Assembly: GCF_901709675.1 (NCBI RefSeq)
Contig: NC_051098.1
Coordinates: 64,001 to 128,000, forward strand
Source of the DNA: Syngnathus acus
Taxonomy: Eukaryota; Chordata; Actinopteri; Syngnathiformes; Syngnathidae
Direction: 5' to 3'
Length of the DNA stretch: 64,000 bases
The number at the start of each line of letters is the position of its first letter. Position 1 is the stretch's first letter. This document shows, in pieces, positions 43,693 to 53,874 of this stretch. Made by a program: the position numbers and the translations under genes. A model generated the notes under the pieces. It had not been told where the DNA came from. It searched no databases and saw only the letters and a program-made list of their open reading frames with translations.

Positions 43693-44831
43693 TAGGGGTG
43701 TAAATCGCGGGTTTTGTCACGATACGATATCATATCGATACAAAGAAACACGATACGATATTTGCCGATATCTTAAAGCCTGCTGTGATTCATTCACGAT
43801 ACATCACGATATAGTGCTCTACGATCGATATAGAACAATATCCTGATTTATAACAATTCATACGCAAAATCAACAAGGTACTGCAAACTCTTTATTTAGG
43901 AAATTACAAGAGTATTGTAGTCTACAAAGTGCTTATTTTAACACTGAACTTTATCAAATTCCTATATTTTTTCTCATATAAGTAAGTAAAGAAAAATGAA
44001 TATTCTTTCTTTTTTTGTAATACGATTAACTTTAAAGTGCATTACTGAACTATTTAATTACAAAACAAAAATAAGTTCTTTATAATGAATGTAGTAAACA
44101 TTACACCTTGACCATATGTTCTAATCCAAATGCAAAAAAAAAACATTCTCTTGCAATACCAGAGAACTATACATAAATAAAATATGTATGTTGTTATTTA
44201 ACTCTTCTATAAAACAAAAATAACTTAATTTATAACTCTTTATATAGAATTTTAACATTACACGGTGTCTACTCTTTGAACTGTTCAATATGGCCAATAA
44301 TACAACATGTAGTGCAAAATCAAAAGTAGTTTGTCACATGTTTGTTTAGTGCATTGAAATTTGTGATAGTGCGTTCTTTGTTAGGTTCTTCTTCAAGAAA
44401 ATCAACTGATCGACATGCTCAGGTGTCAGAACAGTACACTACATGGCAGGATTTACAAACTGCACGTGTCTTGTCCGTTGAGCCATCTTTTCTTTGGAAT
44501 CCAAAATGCTTCCAAACGAATGACTTGAAGCCCAAAGGGGAGCGAATTTCCTCGTCTTCTTGGACACTAGCTATAGCACCAGCCCAGGAGCCGCGTAGTT
44601 GTCGGCTTCCCTTTCACGTGTCTGCTCTGCTCACAACACAACACGCCGCGCACTGCTCCCGGAAAGAGGAAGCAAGCAACAATGAACTGGATTTCAAAAT
44701 AAAGTCGCGTCTAATGTCCGAGGTCAAAAACGGGCGATATAGATCGATGTTTACGTTTAGCATCGATGCCAACAAATCGTAGAGCATTATATTGATTAAT
44801 CGATGTGTATCGATGAATCGTTACACCCCTA
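43693..44831. mobile_element. hAT MITE (TAGGGGTGTAA family), copy 3, longest
   Basis: 1139 bases with the family ends. GTATGTAT flanks both sides, consistent with an 8-bp duplication, but the target is a TATG microsatellite so this is weak on its own. It contains about 400 internal bases absent from the shorter copies. Confidence 0.85.
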
Positions 44832-44861
44832 GTATGTATGTATGTATGTATGTACGTATGT

Positions 44862-44945
44862 ACCGTATTTTCCGGACTATAAGTCGCAGTTTTTTTCATA
44901 GTTTGGCTGAGGGTGAGACTTGTAATCAGGAACGACTTGCATGTG
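44862..44945 (+). mobile_element. Pogo-like left terminus fragment
   Basis: CCGTATTTTCCGGACTATAAG followed by CATAGTTTGG-type sequence matches the left end of 13457-14675. Only the first 80 bases remain. Confidence 0.65.
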
Positions 44946-45039
44946 AATTTATTAACAAATTATTACTTGATCATTAACGCATTACTTATTTACTAGTATA
45001 GTTGATCACTTCACATGTTATTTTGGAACCGGGGAGACA

Positions 45040-45760
45040 ATCAAGATGGCGGAGTGAGTGGTTGAGTCCCGAGCAGGGGCCTGATGGAAAGTTAGAATTT
45101 CACGTCCAAACTTATTTTGAGGAACCATCAACCAACCCAGAAGGTAACTGGAGTGATTTTTTAACTTTTTTGGGAGAAACTATCGAAATTTTGGAGACAT
45201 TTTTTGTCGAACTTGCTTTACGAATCACTGGTGAGATGGCTAAATACAAGAAAGCTAACACCCGCGACCACGAATACGGCAGCCAAATGCAGTTAAAATG
45301 TCGGTTTTACAGTCTTGGAAAATGTAAAAAAAAGTTTTACAGTATTGGAAAATGGTGTTTACCCATAACTCATTGTGTCACCTTGTGGAATAATAGAGCA
45401 ATTGTGTCAAACAAAAAGTCATTGTTCAACCAAATGTCATTTGACCATGGAATTTTCTTTGTACTAAGTACAAATGGAGAATTTCTACAATTGCAGGATC
45501 TGAGAAACAAATTAAAATTTTATTGTACGCAAAAAGAATATCCAAAAATTCAAAAAGCTATCCCTCCAGCTTTATTACAAATGATAAAAAATGCAATAAT
45601 TTTTTCTAATGTCCAGATAAAACTTCCAACTTTAAGAATCGGGGCGTTGAACATTACGGACATAAAATGTGATAAATACTTGAATAGAACTATTAAAGGT
45701 CAAATATTCTGTGATTTTATTAGAAAAGCCCTGCATCTTTTAGAATGGTTGAATGTTGAA
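45040..45760 (+). pseudogene. L1-type LINE ORF2 C-terminal fragment, part 1
   Basis: The open frame includes LWNNRAIVSNKKSLFNQMSF, FDHGIFFVLSTNGEFLQ and a YPKIQKAIPPALLQMIKN block, the region after the reverse transcriptase in fish L1/Tx1-clade ORF2. A CAAGATGGCGGAG segment at its start resembles a LINE 5' UTR, suggesting a large internal deletion. It is interrupted at about 45760 and resumes at 46678. Confidence 0.7.
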
Positions 45761-46677
45761 CTCCCCCTCCTCCACCGTCTGTTGTCTTCCGGGTTAGAGC
45801 AACGTTGGCATCAGATCTGTTGACTGCCGCTTCTGTCCCGGACCGTGTCCGTTACTTGTTTTTCGTTTTCCCGTTTTCAGTGCACCCATCTCTTCTTTTA
45901 TTTTTTCTTGTGTTGTCTTCCGTCCACCTCACATCCCCGCAGCTCCGCTCTCACCTATCTGTTTCCTCTCCCTCGGGCGACCAGCTACGTTATCCAGCTA
46001 GCCAACAGTCAGCTGGCCAAAACCACCACCGGACCCTCCTGCCTCCCGGCTCTGAGCCTGTGTCCGCCTGCTGTGGACTCGACGGCAGCTCTGGCCCGGC
46101 TCTCTGGCCGTCCGGCCGTCCGGCCGATGTCCTCTGGGGGCAGGCTCCACTCCCTGCGGCCTCGCTGACTGTGGCTCGGCTGTGTGCCGCCGTGGTGCTT
46201 TGGGGCCTGTCGTTCGTGCGGGTGCAGTCGAGGTCGACCGGCATCACCACCTGGTCCACTGCTGCTTCCACTCGAGGCTGGGATCCTTCGCCGTCGCTGC
46301 TACATCTGGACTGTCTTTTAACCGGCACTTCCTCGACGGCTCACCCATCTCCTCTTTCTGGACTACAAACCCCCCCGTCACCCCATCCTCCGGTACTGCC
46401 AACCTCAACAACCTCCGCTCCCGCCCCTCCTGCTCCTCCATCCATCTCCTTCGCACTGCTGACCCATGTCCTGTTAACTATATCCTATTGTCACTTCACT
46501 GGTTCTTTTATCTCAGACAAGATATTTTAGGTTGCATTACCTGACATGTTAACAAGTGAAAACAAAATGAACTTAGTACAATTATATCCTATTGTCTCCC
46601 CCCCCCCCCCCGCGCCCCATGTCCCCACCCTTTTTATTCCCTGTAAAGTGTCTTTGGGTCATTGAAAACCGCTATAT
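45761..46677 (+). mobile_element. Retroelement insertion, unclassified
   Basis: A C-rich 900-base insert splits the L1 fragment. Its end (GTCTTTGGGTCATTGAAAAC then CGCTATATAAATTAAATGA) is a 3' terminus common to several fish LINEs and SINEs. Overlapping open frames of 100-240 codons occur in it, with no recognised domain. A C-run sits at 46600-46612. Confidence 0.55.
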
Positions 46678-47800
46678 AAATTAAATGAAGAAAACCCAGA
46701 AAAAACGGAACATTTATTTTTCCTTTGCACTATATGCAATCAGTTTTGGAAGGAGGTACATAGTTGGTTGGGTAACAAAATTGATGGCATGGAACAATTC
46801 ACAATCGAAGACATTCTTTTAGGCAAATCTGAATTTACCAAAGACATTTTGTTGGTAGTTAATTTCGTAATTGTGATGGGTAAATACTAGGGGTGTAAAT
46901 CGCGGGTTTTGTCACGATACGATATCATATCGATACAAAGGACCACGATACGATTATTGCCGATATCTTAAAGCCTGCTGTGATTCATTCACGATACATC
47001 ACGATATAGTGCTCCACGATCGATATTTTTATTTTTATTTTTTAAATAAAAAATATAGAACAATATCCTGATTTATAACAATTCATACGCAAAATCAACA
47101 AGGTACTGCAAACTCTTTATTTAGGAAATTACAAGAGTATTGTAGTATACAAAGTGCTTATTTTAACACTGAACTTTATCAAATTCCTATATTTTTTCTC
47201 ATATAAGTAAAGAAAAATGAATATTCTTTCTTTTTTTGTAATACCATTAACTTTAAAGTGCATTACTGAACTATTTATTTACAATAATTTTAATTGTCCG
47301 TTGAGCCATCTTTTCTTTGGAATCCAAAGTGCTTCCAAACGAATGACTTGAAGCCCAAAGGGGAGCGAATTTCCTCGTCTTCTTGGACACTAGCCATAGC
47401 ACCAGCCCAGGAGCCGCGTAGTTGTCGGCTCCCCTTTCACGTGCCTGCTCTGCTCACAACACAGCACGCCGCGTACTGCTCCCGGAAAGAGGAAGCAAGC
47501 AACAATGAACTGGATTTCAAAATAAAGTCGCGTCTAATGTCCGAGGTCAAACACGGCGATATAAATCGATGTTTACGTTTACCATCGATGCCAATAAATC
47601 GTAGAGCATTATATCGATTAATCGATGTGTATCGATGAATCGTTACACCCCTAGTAAATACCATATTCACAAAAATAAATGGAGAAAACAACTGCCAAAT
47701 CTAAGTTTTTTTAAAAACGAATGTAAAATGTATATATCTTCCTTATGCCAACTGAGGAACTCTAATCACAAAATAGAATCCTTTTGCCATGCTGCTGTAT
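46678..47800 (+). pseudogene. L1-type LINE ORF2 C-terminal fragment, part 2
   Basis: Bases 46690-46887 and 47654-47790 read as one frame once the hAT MITE at 46888-47653 is set aside. They contain EHLFFLCTICNQFWKEVHSW, the Cys-rich C-terminal segment of L1 ORF2, ending near NSNHKIESF. The frame stays open across the MITE target site, which supports both calls. Confidence 0.75.
46888..47653. mobile_element. hAT MITE (TAGGGGTGTAA family), copy 4
   Basis: Family ends with GTAAATAC on both sides (46880-46887 and 47654-47661), a perfect 8-bp duplication. The interior nearly equals copy 2, including the CCGTTGAGCCATCTTTTCTT segment. It interrupts the L1 fragment. Confidence 0.93.
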
Positions 47801-47859
47801 GATTTCTTACCTTGTTTTGTTGGAATTGTTTGATATTACAATTCAATCAATTGATATAT

Positions 47860-48457
47860 TACTTTTTACCGCGGCACCATTGAGAGCGTCCTCTCCAGCT
47901 GTATTGCTGTCTGGGGTGGCAGCTGCACTGACCAAGACTTGAAGGCCCTGCAGCGCATTGTGAAAACGGCTAGTAAGACTATTGGTGCTTCTCTCCCCTC
48001 CTTGAAGGACATTTACACCTCGCATCTCACTCGCAAGGCGACCAAGATTGTGAGTGATGTGAGTCACCCCGCTCACTCTTTGTTTGAACTTCTGCCCTCT
48101 GGGAGGCGGTACAGGAGCCTGCGCTCCCGCACCACCAGACTTTCCAACAGCTTCGTACTCCAGGCTGTTAGGATCCTGAACTCGCTCCCCCTTTCAGCGT
48201 AGCGTCCTGTTCTTGCTGTATGCTCACTGGCTCGGTTTTGCCCCTCATATTCAATGGGTTATTGGTCTGTTTTTATTCATCGCTCATTTTATTTTATTTA
48301 TTATTTATTATTTATGGTTCGTGCCTTCTTGTTTTTGTTTTGTGTCGCCTACTTGTATGTCTCATCACCGTGGGATGGAGGAAACGGAATTTCGGTTTCT
48401 TTGTGTGTCTTGACATATGAAGGGATTGACAATAAAGCTGACTTTGACTTTGACTTA
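47860..48457 (+). pseudogene. L2/CR1-type LINE 3' end, second copy
   Basis: About 87 codons of the reverse transcriptase C-terminus, then a 3' UTR ending in GACTTTGACTTTGACTT. It matches 1091-1700 in the opposite orientation at high identity, so both derive from one recently active family. Confidence 0.88.
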
Positions 48458-48844
48458 ATGTTCGGTGCTTACAAGGTGTTGTATTATGGAAAGAAATGTG
48501 GTAATTGTCCGAGCCAATTGATATTATTATATCAAATTTTTTATTTATTTAATTTTTTGAAGGGGGGGGTTGTTTAGTTGTGTTGTTTGGTGTATTGCTT
48601 CCACGGGATGTTGTAATATAGAAATAAATGTGTGAGTTGCCGTTGCTGACATTACTGTGTGTTTACTTGATTGTTTTTTTTTGTCTGGTGTATTGTTATG
48701 TGTATTGCTTTGTGTTGTGTTACTGTCAGAACTTGGTTGTGTTTGTTATTGAAGCTAAAGAAAAAAAATCATGTTATCTTCACTTTAAACCGCATGAGGG
48801 CGCAGTCTAGGCCTGTGGAATAATTGGAGCTGCCACTGACAATG

Positions 48845-49420
48845 AGTTCCATTCACGGGAGTGGCTAATGCTGTTGGGGTACACTTCCTTGCCATGTGTG
48901 CCGATACCGTGAGTTCGGTTCCCACATATGACGGTGTGAATGTGTGTGTGTGTGACAAAAAAACCAAAGTTCCATTCACTGACTCAGGAGTTGTTTATAA
49001 CTCAGAGGGCAGAGATTGACAGAGGACAAACATTTCGATAGATTTAATGATTTGGAGTGACACAGAGGGTAAACTTATTTGTTATAGTTCTTTGATATAT
49101 AGTTTATTTAGTGTAGCAACTTGTATATTGTTAGAGTTCAGTAGTTTCCGATTGTCTTGGGAGGCGATGAAGGCAGCAGGGGGGAGGAGCGGGGAAGAGC
49201 GATCCGGGGCGCTTTGTTAGAGCACACACTTTGTGTTGGCTTGGGAGTCGCTGATGGTGTAGTGGAGCACTTGCTTGTCTTGTGTGCCGACACCGTGAGT
49301 TCGATTCCGAGTTCGGGTATATGTTTGGTCGTAAGGATGTGAGAGCAGGTGTGTGTAGTGTACATGGGTGAGTCTTTGGGTGTGTGAATGTAATAATTGT
49401 GTGTGTGATTAATGTATGAA
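48845..49420 (+). mobile_element. Two SINE-like fragments with tRNA-type B boxes
   Basis: Fragments at 48845-48955 and 49225-49420 share a GTGTGCCGA(C/T)ACCGTGAGTTCG core with a B-box-like GTTCGATTCC and GT-rich tails. A third relative on the - strand is near 51800-51920. Bases 49020-49140 between them are a piece of the 13457-14675 type pogo-like element. No functional tRNA fold is seen. Confidence 0.5.
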
Positions 49421-49559
49421 GCGTGTAAAGGGTGTGTGGGGTGTATGTGTGTGTGTGTGGTGTGTGTGTGTGGTTCTGGAACAGACAGAAATACAGCACG
49501 TAAGTCAACGCTCAACTTCTGACGTCACACAACACTAGTAGACAGCACACATTATACTA

Positions 49560-49978
49560 TACTAAATAACCATAAATGAAATACTCTCAGCAACACACCA
49601 AACATAAGTCATCGAGACAACAAAATACATTTGCTGGCGACCGTTAGTCACCGCACCGCTGCGTAACGGCTACTCGTACGATGCGAGGCAAACTTAAAGG
49701 AGCGCGCCGAAACTGTCAATCGTACGGCGCGCACACGAAGCAAACTGCCATCGGATAAACGGCACAACAGTGGACAGTAGTAACAATTAAATGTACGTAT
49801 ATACTCACTTTGTGTCAAAGACGCACACGATCACAGCAACATACTCAGTCGATACTAGCAACCTTTAACTTACCGCTGCACACAAGTACGATGTCTAGAC
49901 CCCGAATGTAAGACGACCCCCACTTTTTCAGTCTTATTTCAATGCAAAAAACATCGTCTTATATTCGGGCCAATACGG
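49560..49978. mobile_element. Partial copy of the 41525-42734 TIR element, inverted
   Basis: It ends ATTCGGGCCAATACGG and contains the ACGGCTACTCGTACGATGCG block. One terminus is missing. Next to it, 49985-50105 is an inverted copy of the hAT end at 27703-27830. Confidence 0.75.
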
Positions 49979-50105
49979 TAGTTACATATTTACAAGTTCA
50001 TTTACAATGGTAATGGTTTGAGGAATGTCGGTGCGAAAGGTCGGCCCCTATACATTTTAATCTAACCAAATGTGGCCCGCTTTGCAAAAAGTTTGGACAC
50101 CCCTC

Positions 50106-50384
50106 GGTTAGATGTTACATCAATGAAATAGTACATTCAAACTTGCGCATCGAGCATTAATTTCCTCCCATGACGTCTCTCTCTTCGTCGCTGCTGGAGC
50201 CGTATTAGATTTGCGGCCAAAAATATACGTTCGTACTCGCCGTAGGCCTGCATAAGGACTAATAAAGTAAAATAAGGTGATCTGTTTTTCCTCAGTTGTC
50301 ATGGTGACTCGTGGTATCGGGGCTCGATTGATAATGGCTTTTTATAGTTGTGCACGTGCGTAACTCCAGGTGAACATACTCAGA
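50106..50384. other. Intronic sequence without recognised content
   Basis: A - strand frame (LFYFISPYAGLRRVRTYIFG) is too short and unplaced to call. Confidence 0.4.
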
Positions 50385-53045
50385 GTTGATTGAACAAACT
50401 CAGGTCAACTTTTCTGGACCCGAATACCCAGAGTCTCCCTACTCAGAGTAAGTCAACTCAGAGTTCAGGGATACAGGGATGAGAATCCTCCGCGGATCCG
50501 CGGATTTCCGTGTTTATTTCCGTCGGGAGTATCATTTTCGTGAATCGTGTTGACCGTTGAGAAAATTGTTTTTATATGGAGGGTGTAGGGGGGGGGGCAG
50601 CAGTATTGCGACAACAGCCGCCTTATTTTCGGCAGCATTTTGGCGCTACTTTCGTCACATCATTTGCCTACTCATTTGCCTAATTAGCAAAAGTTTTAGC
50701 CAGCATGGCGAAGGTTTTAGAGAAAAAAGACGAGGATCGTGCCAGGGAAATAGACAAGTCGGGTGGGATCAGGAACTGCTTCAGATGGGCATGGCTCGAG
50801 AGCAGCGTCATCTTACAACTCGGAACACAAAGACGCTTTTAAAGAAATGCGACAGTGAGTGCCCGGCGCGTTGCGGTTGCGCGATCGGACTAAATTAAGC
50901 TCCCTGCACACTGAGGTCCACTTAAATTTTGGAAAGTACATCAGGACTTTAGAAATATTTTCTAAATTTCAGCGGCGGCTCTGTCACAATAATGCAACCA
51001 GCGCGGTGCAGTTGCGCGGTCGGCGACGCGCTACAGTTGCGCGTTCGGCGGTGCGCTGCAGTTGCGCGATCGGACAAAAATGCGCAAATGAAAAAATGCT
51101 TAAAAAAGTCTTGGAACGGATTAAAAAAAAATCCATTTTTTGTAATGGGAAAAATAGATTCCTACCAGGTCGCCATTGTAAATGAGAACGTGTTCTCAAT
51201 TGGCTTACATGGTAAAACATTGAATAGAATAGAATAGAATAGATTATATTCACCTTGGTAGCGCACCAAGCAGGAATATTTTTTTCAACAAAACTGTTGA
51301 AATTGAGTGATGAAATTAATGGTTTTGGGGTTGCTATACTGCCAAAACCCAGGATTTTCTAGGGAGCTTTTCCCCCTGTTGCCCCTGGCCCCCTGCGGCC
51401 CCCAATGGGGGCCTGTGGGCCCTGCAGCCCCCAATGGGGGCCTGTAGCCACTGGCCCATTGCGGCTTTTCAGTGTTTTTTTTCATTTGCCGTTCTCATCC
51501 CTGGGGATAGACTCAAAGTATGTTGAACCTGCTTTCTGGAATACCCCCCATATCAGCTTTTCTGGAACCGAATACTCAGAGCCTCCCATCTCAGAGTAAG
51601 TCAACTCAGAGTTCAGGGATAGAGTCAGAGTATGTTGAACCTGCTTTCTGGAATACCCCCCAGATATCCTCTTTTTCCCGGACATGTCCTACTTTTGAGA
51701 CCTAATAAAATGACCGGGGGGAATTTCAAAATTGTCCGGGATTTTGTTTTTGACTGCCACCACCTACTACAGCACTGTCACTGTCTTTTTTTAAAGTCAC
51801 ACACACACACATGCAGGTTTTTTTTTTTAAAGTCACACGCTCACACACATGCACACCGTCAAATGTGCGTATCAAATTCATGGTGCCTGCACACAAGACA
51901 GGCAAGTGTACAACTACAATAAAAGATATTCTTCTTGAAATGATAAAACTTCTGGGTCGGAAGATTCTCTCGCAACGTAAAGCGTTTCGAATTATTATGG
52001 CTTCGATGTCTGTTAGAGTTGATGCATTATTTTGATCGTATGATTATGTTGGAATGTTGACTAGAATCATTAACTTTTTTAAAACCTTCCATTTTACCTT
52101 GACTCGTTGAAACTTTCCACATTCCCTGCAGTGTTGAAACTTTCCAAATGATGTGGAAATATTCTTCCTTAGTTAGTTATCTAAAATGCTCCACTAGTAT
52201 CTGTTTGCACAACCTTGTAAAAGAAAGACCTAAGACCCTCTGCACAGATTAACCAGTTTGCAGAGGTGACCCAGAAACCTGTTCACCCCCAAAACCTGTT
52301 CACTTTCACCCCCACCCTGCTTTCTCTCAATAAATATTCTCTTGCAAGAGGCGAAAGTCAGACTGCTTTCAAGCATTTCTGTACCACACAGGGTGCTGAT
52401 GACTTTCTACGCTTAAAGTCCCCAAAAAGTCCCAATGATCGTCGTCACACACACATCTGGGTGTGGTGAAATTTGTCCTCTGCATTTAACCCATCCCCGT
52501 GTGATTTTGATCCATCCCCTGGGGGAGAGGGGAGCAGTGAGCAGCAGTGGTGTCACGCTCTGGAATCATTTGGTGATCTAACCCCCCAATTCTAAACCTT
52601 AATCCTGAGTGCCAAGCAGGGAGGCAATGGGTCCCATTTTTATAGTCTTTGGTATGACCCGGCCGGGGTTTGAACCAACCTTCCAGTCTCAGGGCGGACA
52701 CTCTACCACTAGGCCACTGAGTTGGTTACAAGCTTGCAAGCGTAAAATGGGCAAACTGTCTCACGTGTGGTTCTTGCATAAAAGGTAGAGTGGGGAAAAC
52801 TCTATTAATGTCGATCGGATTTTGAATGAATGGCCAATCCATGATTAACTGCTTTCTTTGTGTGGGAGGAGACAGGTAGAAACTCTGGGTCTTTTATAGT
52901 AAACCTGCCAGCGAGCAGGTTATGTTAGCAGAGTAAGTTACCGCAGTAACTGGCCCAGAGTTCTGGAACGGATAACTCAGTTTCCCTCATCTCCGGGTTA
53001 ACTTAGACATTTCACTTAACCCACTTTCTCAAATACCCCTCAGAA
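50385..53045. mobile_element. PIF/Harbinger-like MITE sequence with nested insertions
   Basis: Repeated AACTCAGAGTTGAC-type motifs and TTTCTGGAATACCCC ends at 50385-50475, 51500-51665 and 52935-53045 belong to a fish Harbinger-like MITE family. It is split by a hAT-like element (50478-51500, ends GGGATGAGAATCCTCCGCGG and CGTTCTCATCCC) and by a SINE. Inside the nested element are a short GTTGCGCGATCGGAC tandem (50870-51080) and a GGCCCCCAATGGGGGCCTG tandem (51385-51440). Confidence 0.6.
52385..52735 (-). mobile_element. tRNA-derived SINE, copy 1
   Basis: Reverse complement of the SINE at 59645 and 60266: tRNA-like head with A box TGGCCTAGTGG and B box GGTTCAAACCC, then the same body and a CATTGGGACTTTAA end. 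The head carries a small deletion before the B box. Confidence 0.88.
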
Positions 53046-53874
53046 ATAAACAATAAGCAGCAATAACAAACGTTAGAACCTTACTAACATGTACCGTGAT
53101 TTCAGAAATTGTAAACATGATTCACACATAATTATTTTCATTTTATTTTCATAATGTTTCAGTTATTTTCCTGAAAAATGTATATCTATAATCTTGTGCT
53201 GTCGTTACGTGATATCTGTCAACATTATTTAATTTGGTTTTATTTAATTTTATTATCTTCATAATGTTTTATTTTTCTTTCTGAAAAATTTATGTCTTTA
53301 ATCTTGTTCCGTCGTTACGTGATATCTGTCAACATTGTCAACAATTTTAGGTTAAAGAGCGTTTTCGAACCATTTAATCAACAAATGTTTGGCAAACAGG
53401 GGGATTCTGCCAGATGTTTCCATTTTACTCATCGAACCAATGCAGATGTTACAAAATGACAAACATCGGCGGATACCGATTTTAATACGATATATCGTGC
53501 ATCCCTACTTTTAAGTCCCGCAGACCTTCCACCGCTTGGATGACAAGAAAAGGTTTCAACATCGAGTGGCAGACATTGTGCTAATGCTGTAATGTAAACA
53601 ATGGTACCGTCTCGGTACACTAAAACAGCTGAAAAAAAAAGTAAGAATTAAAAAAAACTGTAAAACTTACGAGGCCCAAGTTCCTTACTCACAGTTCTCA
53701 AAGCCTGCTCCTGTACTTTTGTCCCGGTATTGTTACTTTGACTTATTGTAGTTCTCGGATGATCATCTTTTTGTGCATTAGGTTCTCTACTTTCACCACA
53801 AAGTCCACCGGTACACAACGCAGTGTGTCACGTGGTACGTTCTCAAAGCCGATTGGCTCACACAAGGTGTAGTG
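53046..53874. repeat. AT-rich intron with a 110-120 base tandem duplication
   Basis: Bases 53147-53225 and 53265-53338 repeat CCGTCGTTACGTGATATCTG-type sequence. Bases 53460-53510 end in a TATATCGTGCATCCCT motif resembling a transposon terminus. No gene. Confidence 0.6.

Noticed and set aside
45805-46544. Overlapping 120-240 codon frames as a host gene
   Set aside because: They lie within a retroelement insertion ending in a common LINE/SINE 3' terminus, compete in several frames and show no conserved domain.
27703-50105. Inverted hAT ends at 27703 and 50105 as one 22-kb element
   Set aside because: The ends match as a family, but the outside flanks do not form an 8-bp duplication. They are more likely two separate remnants.
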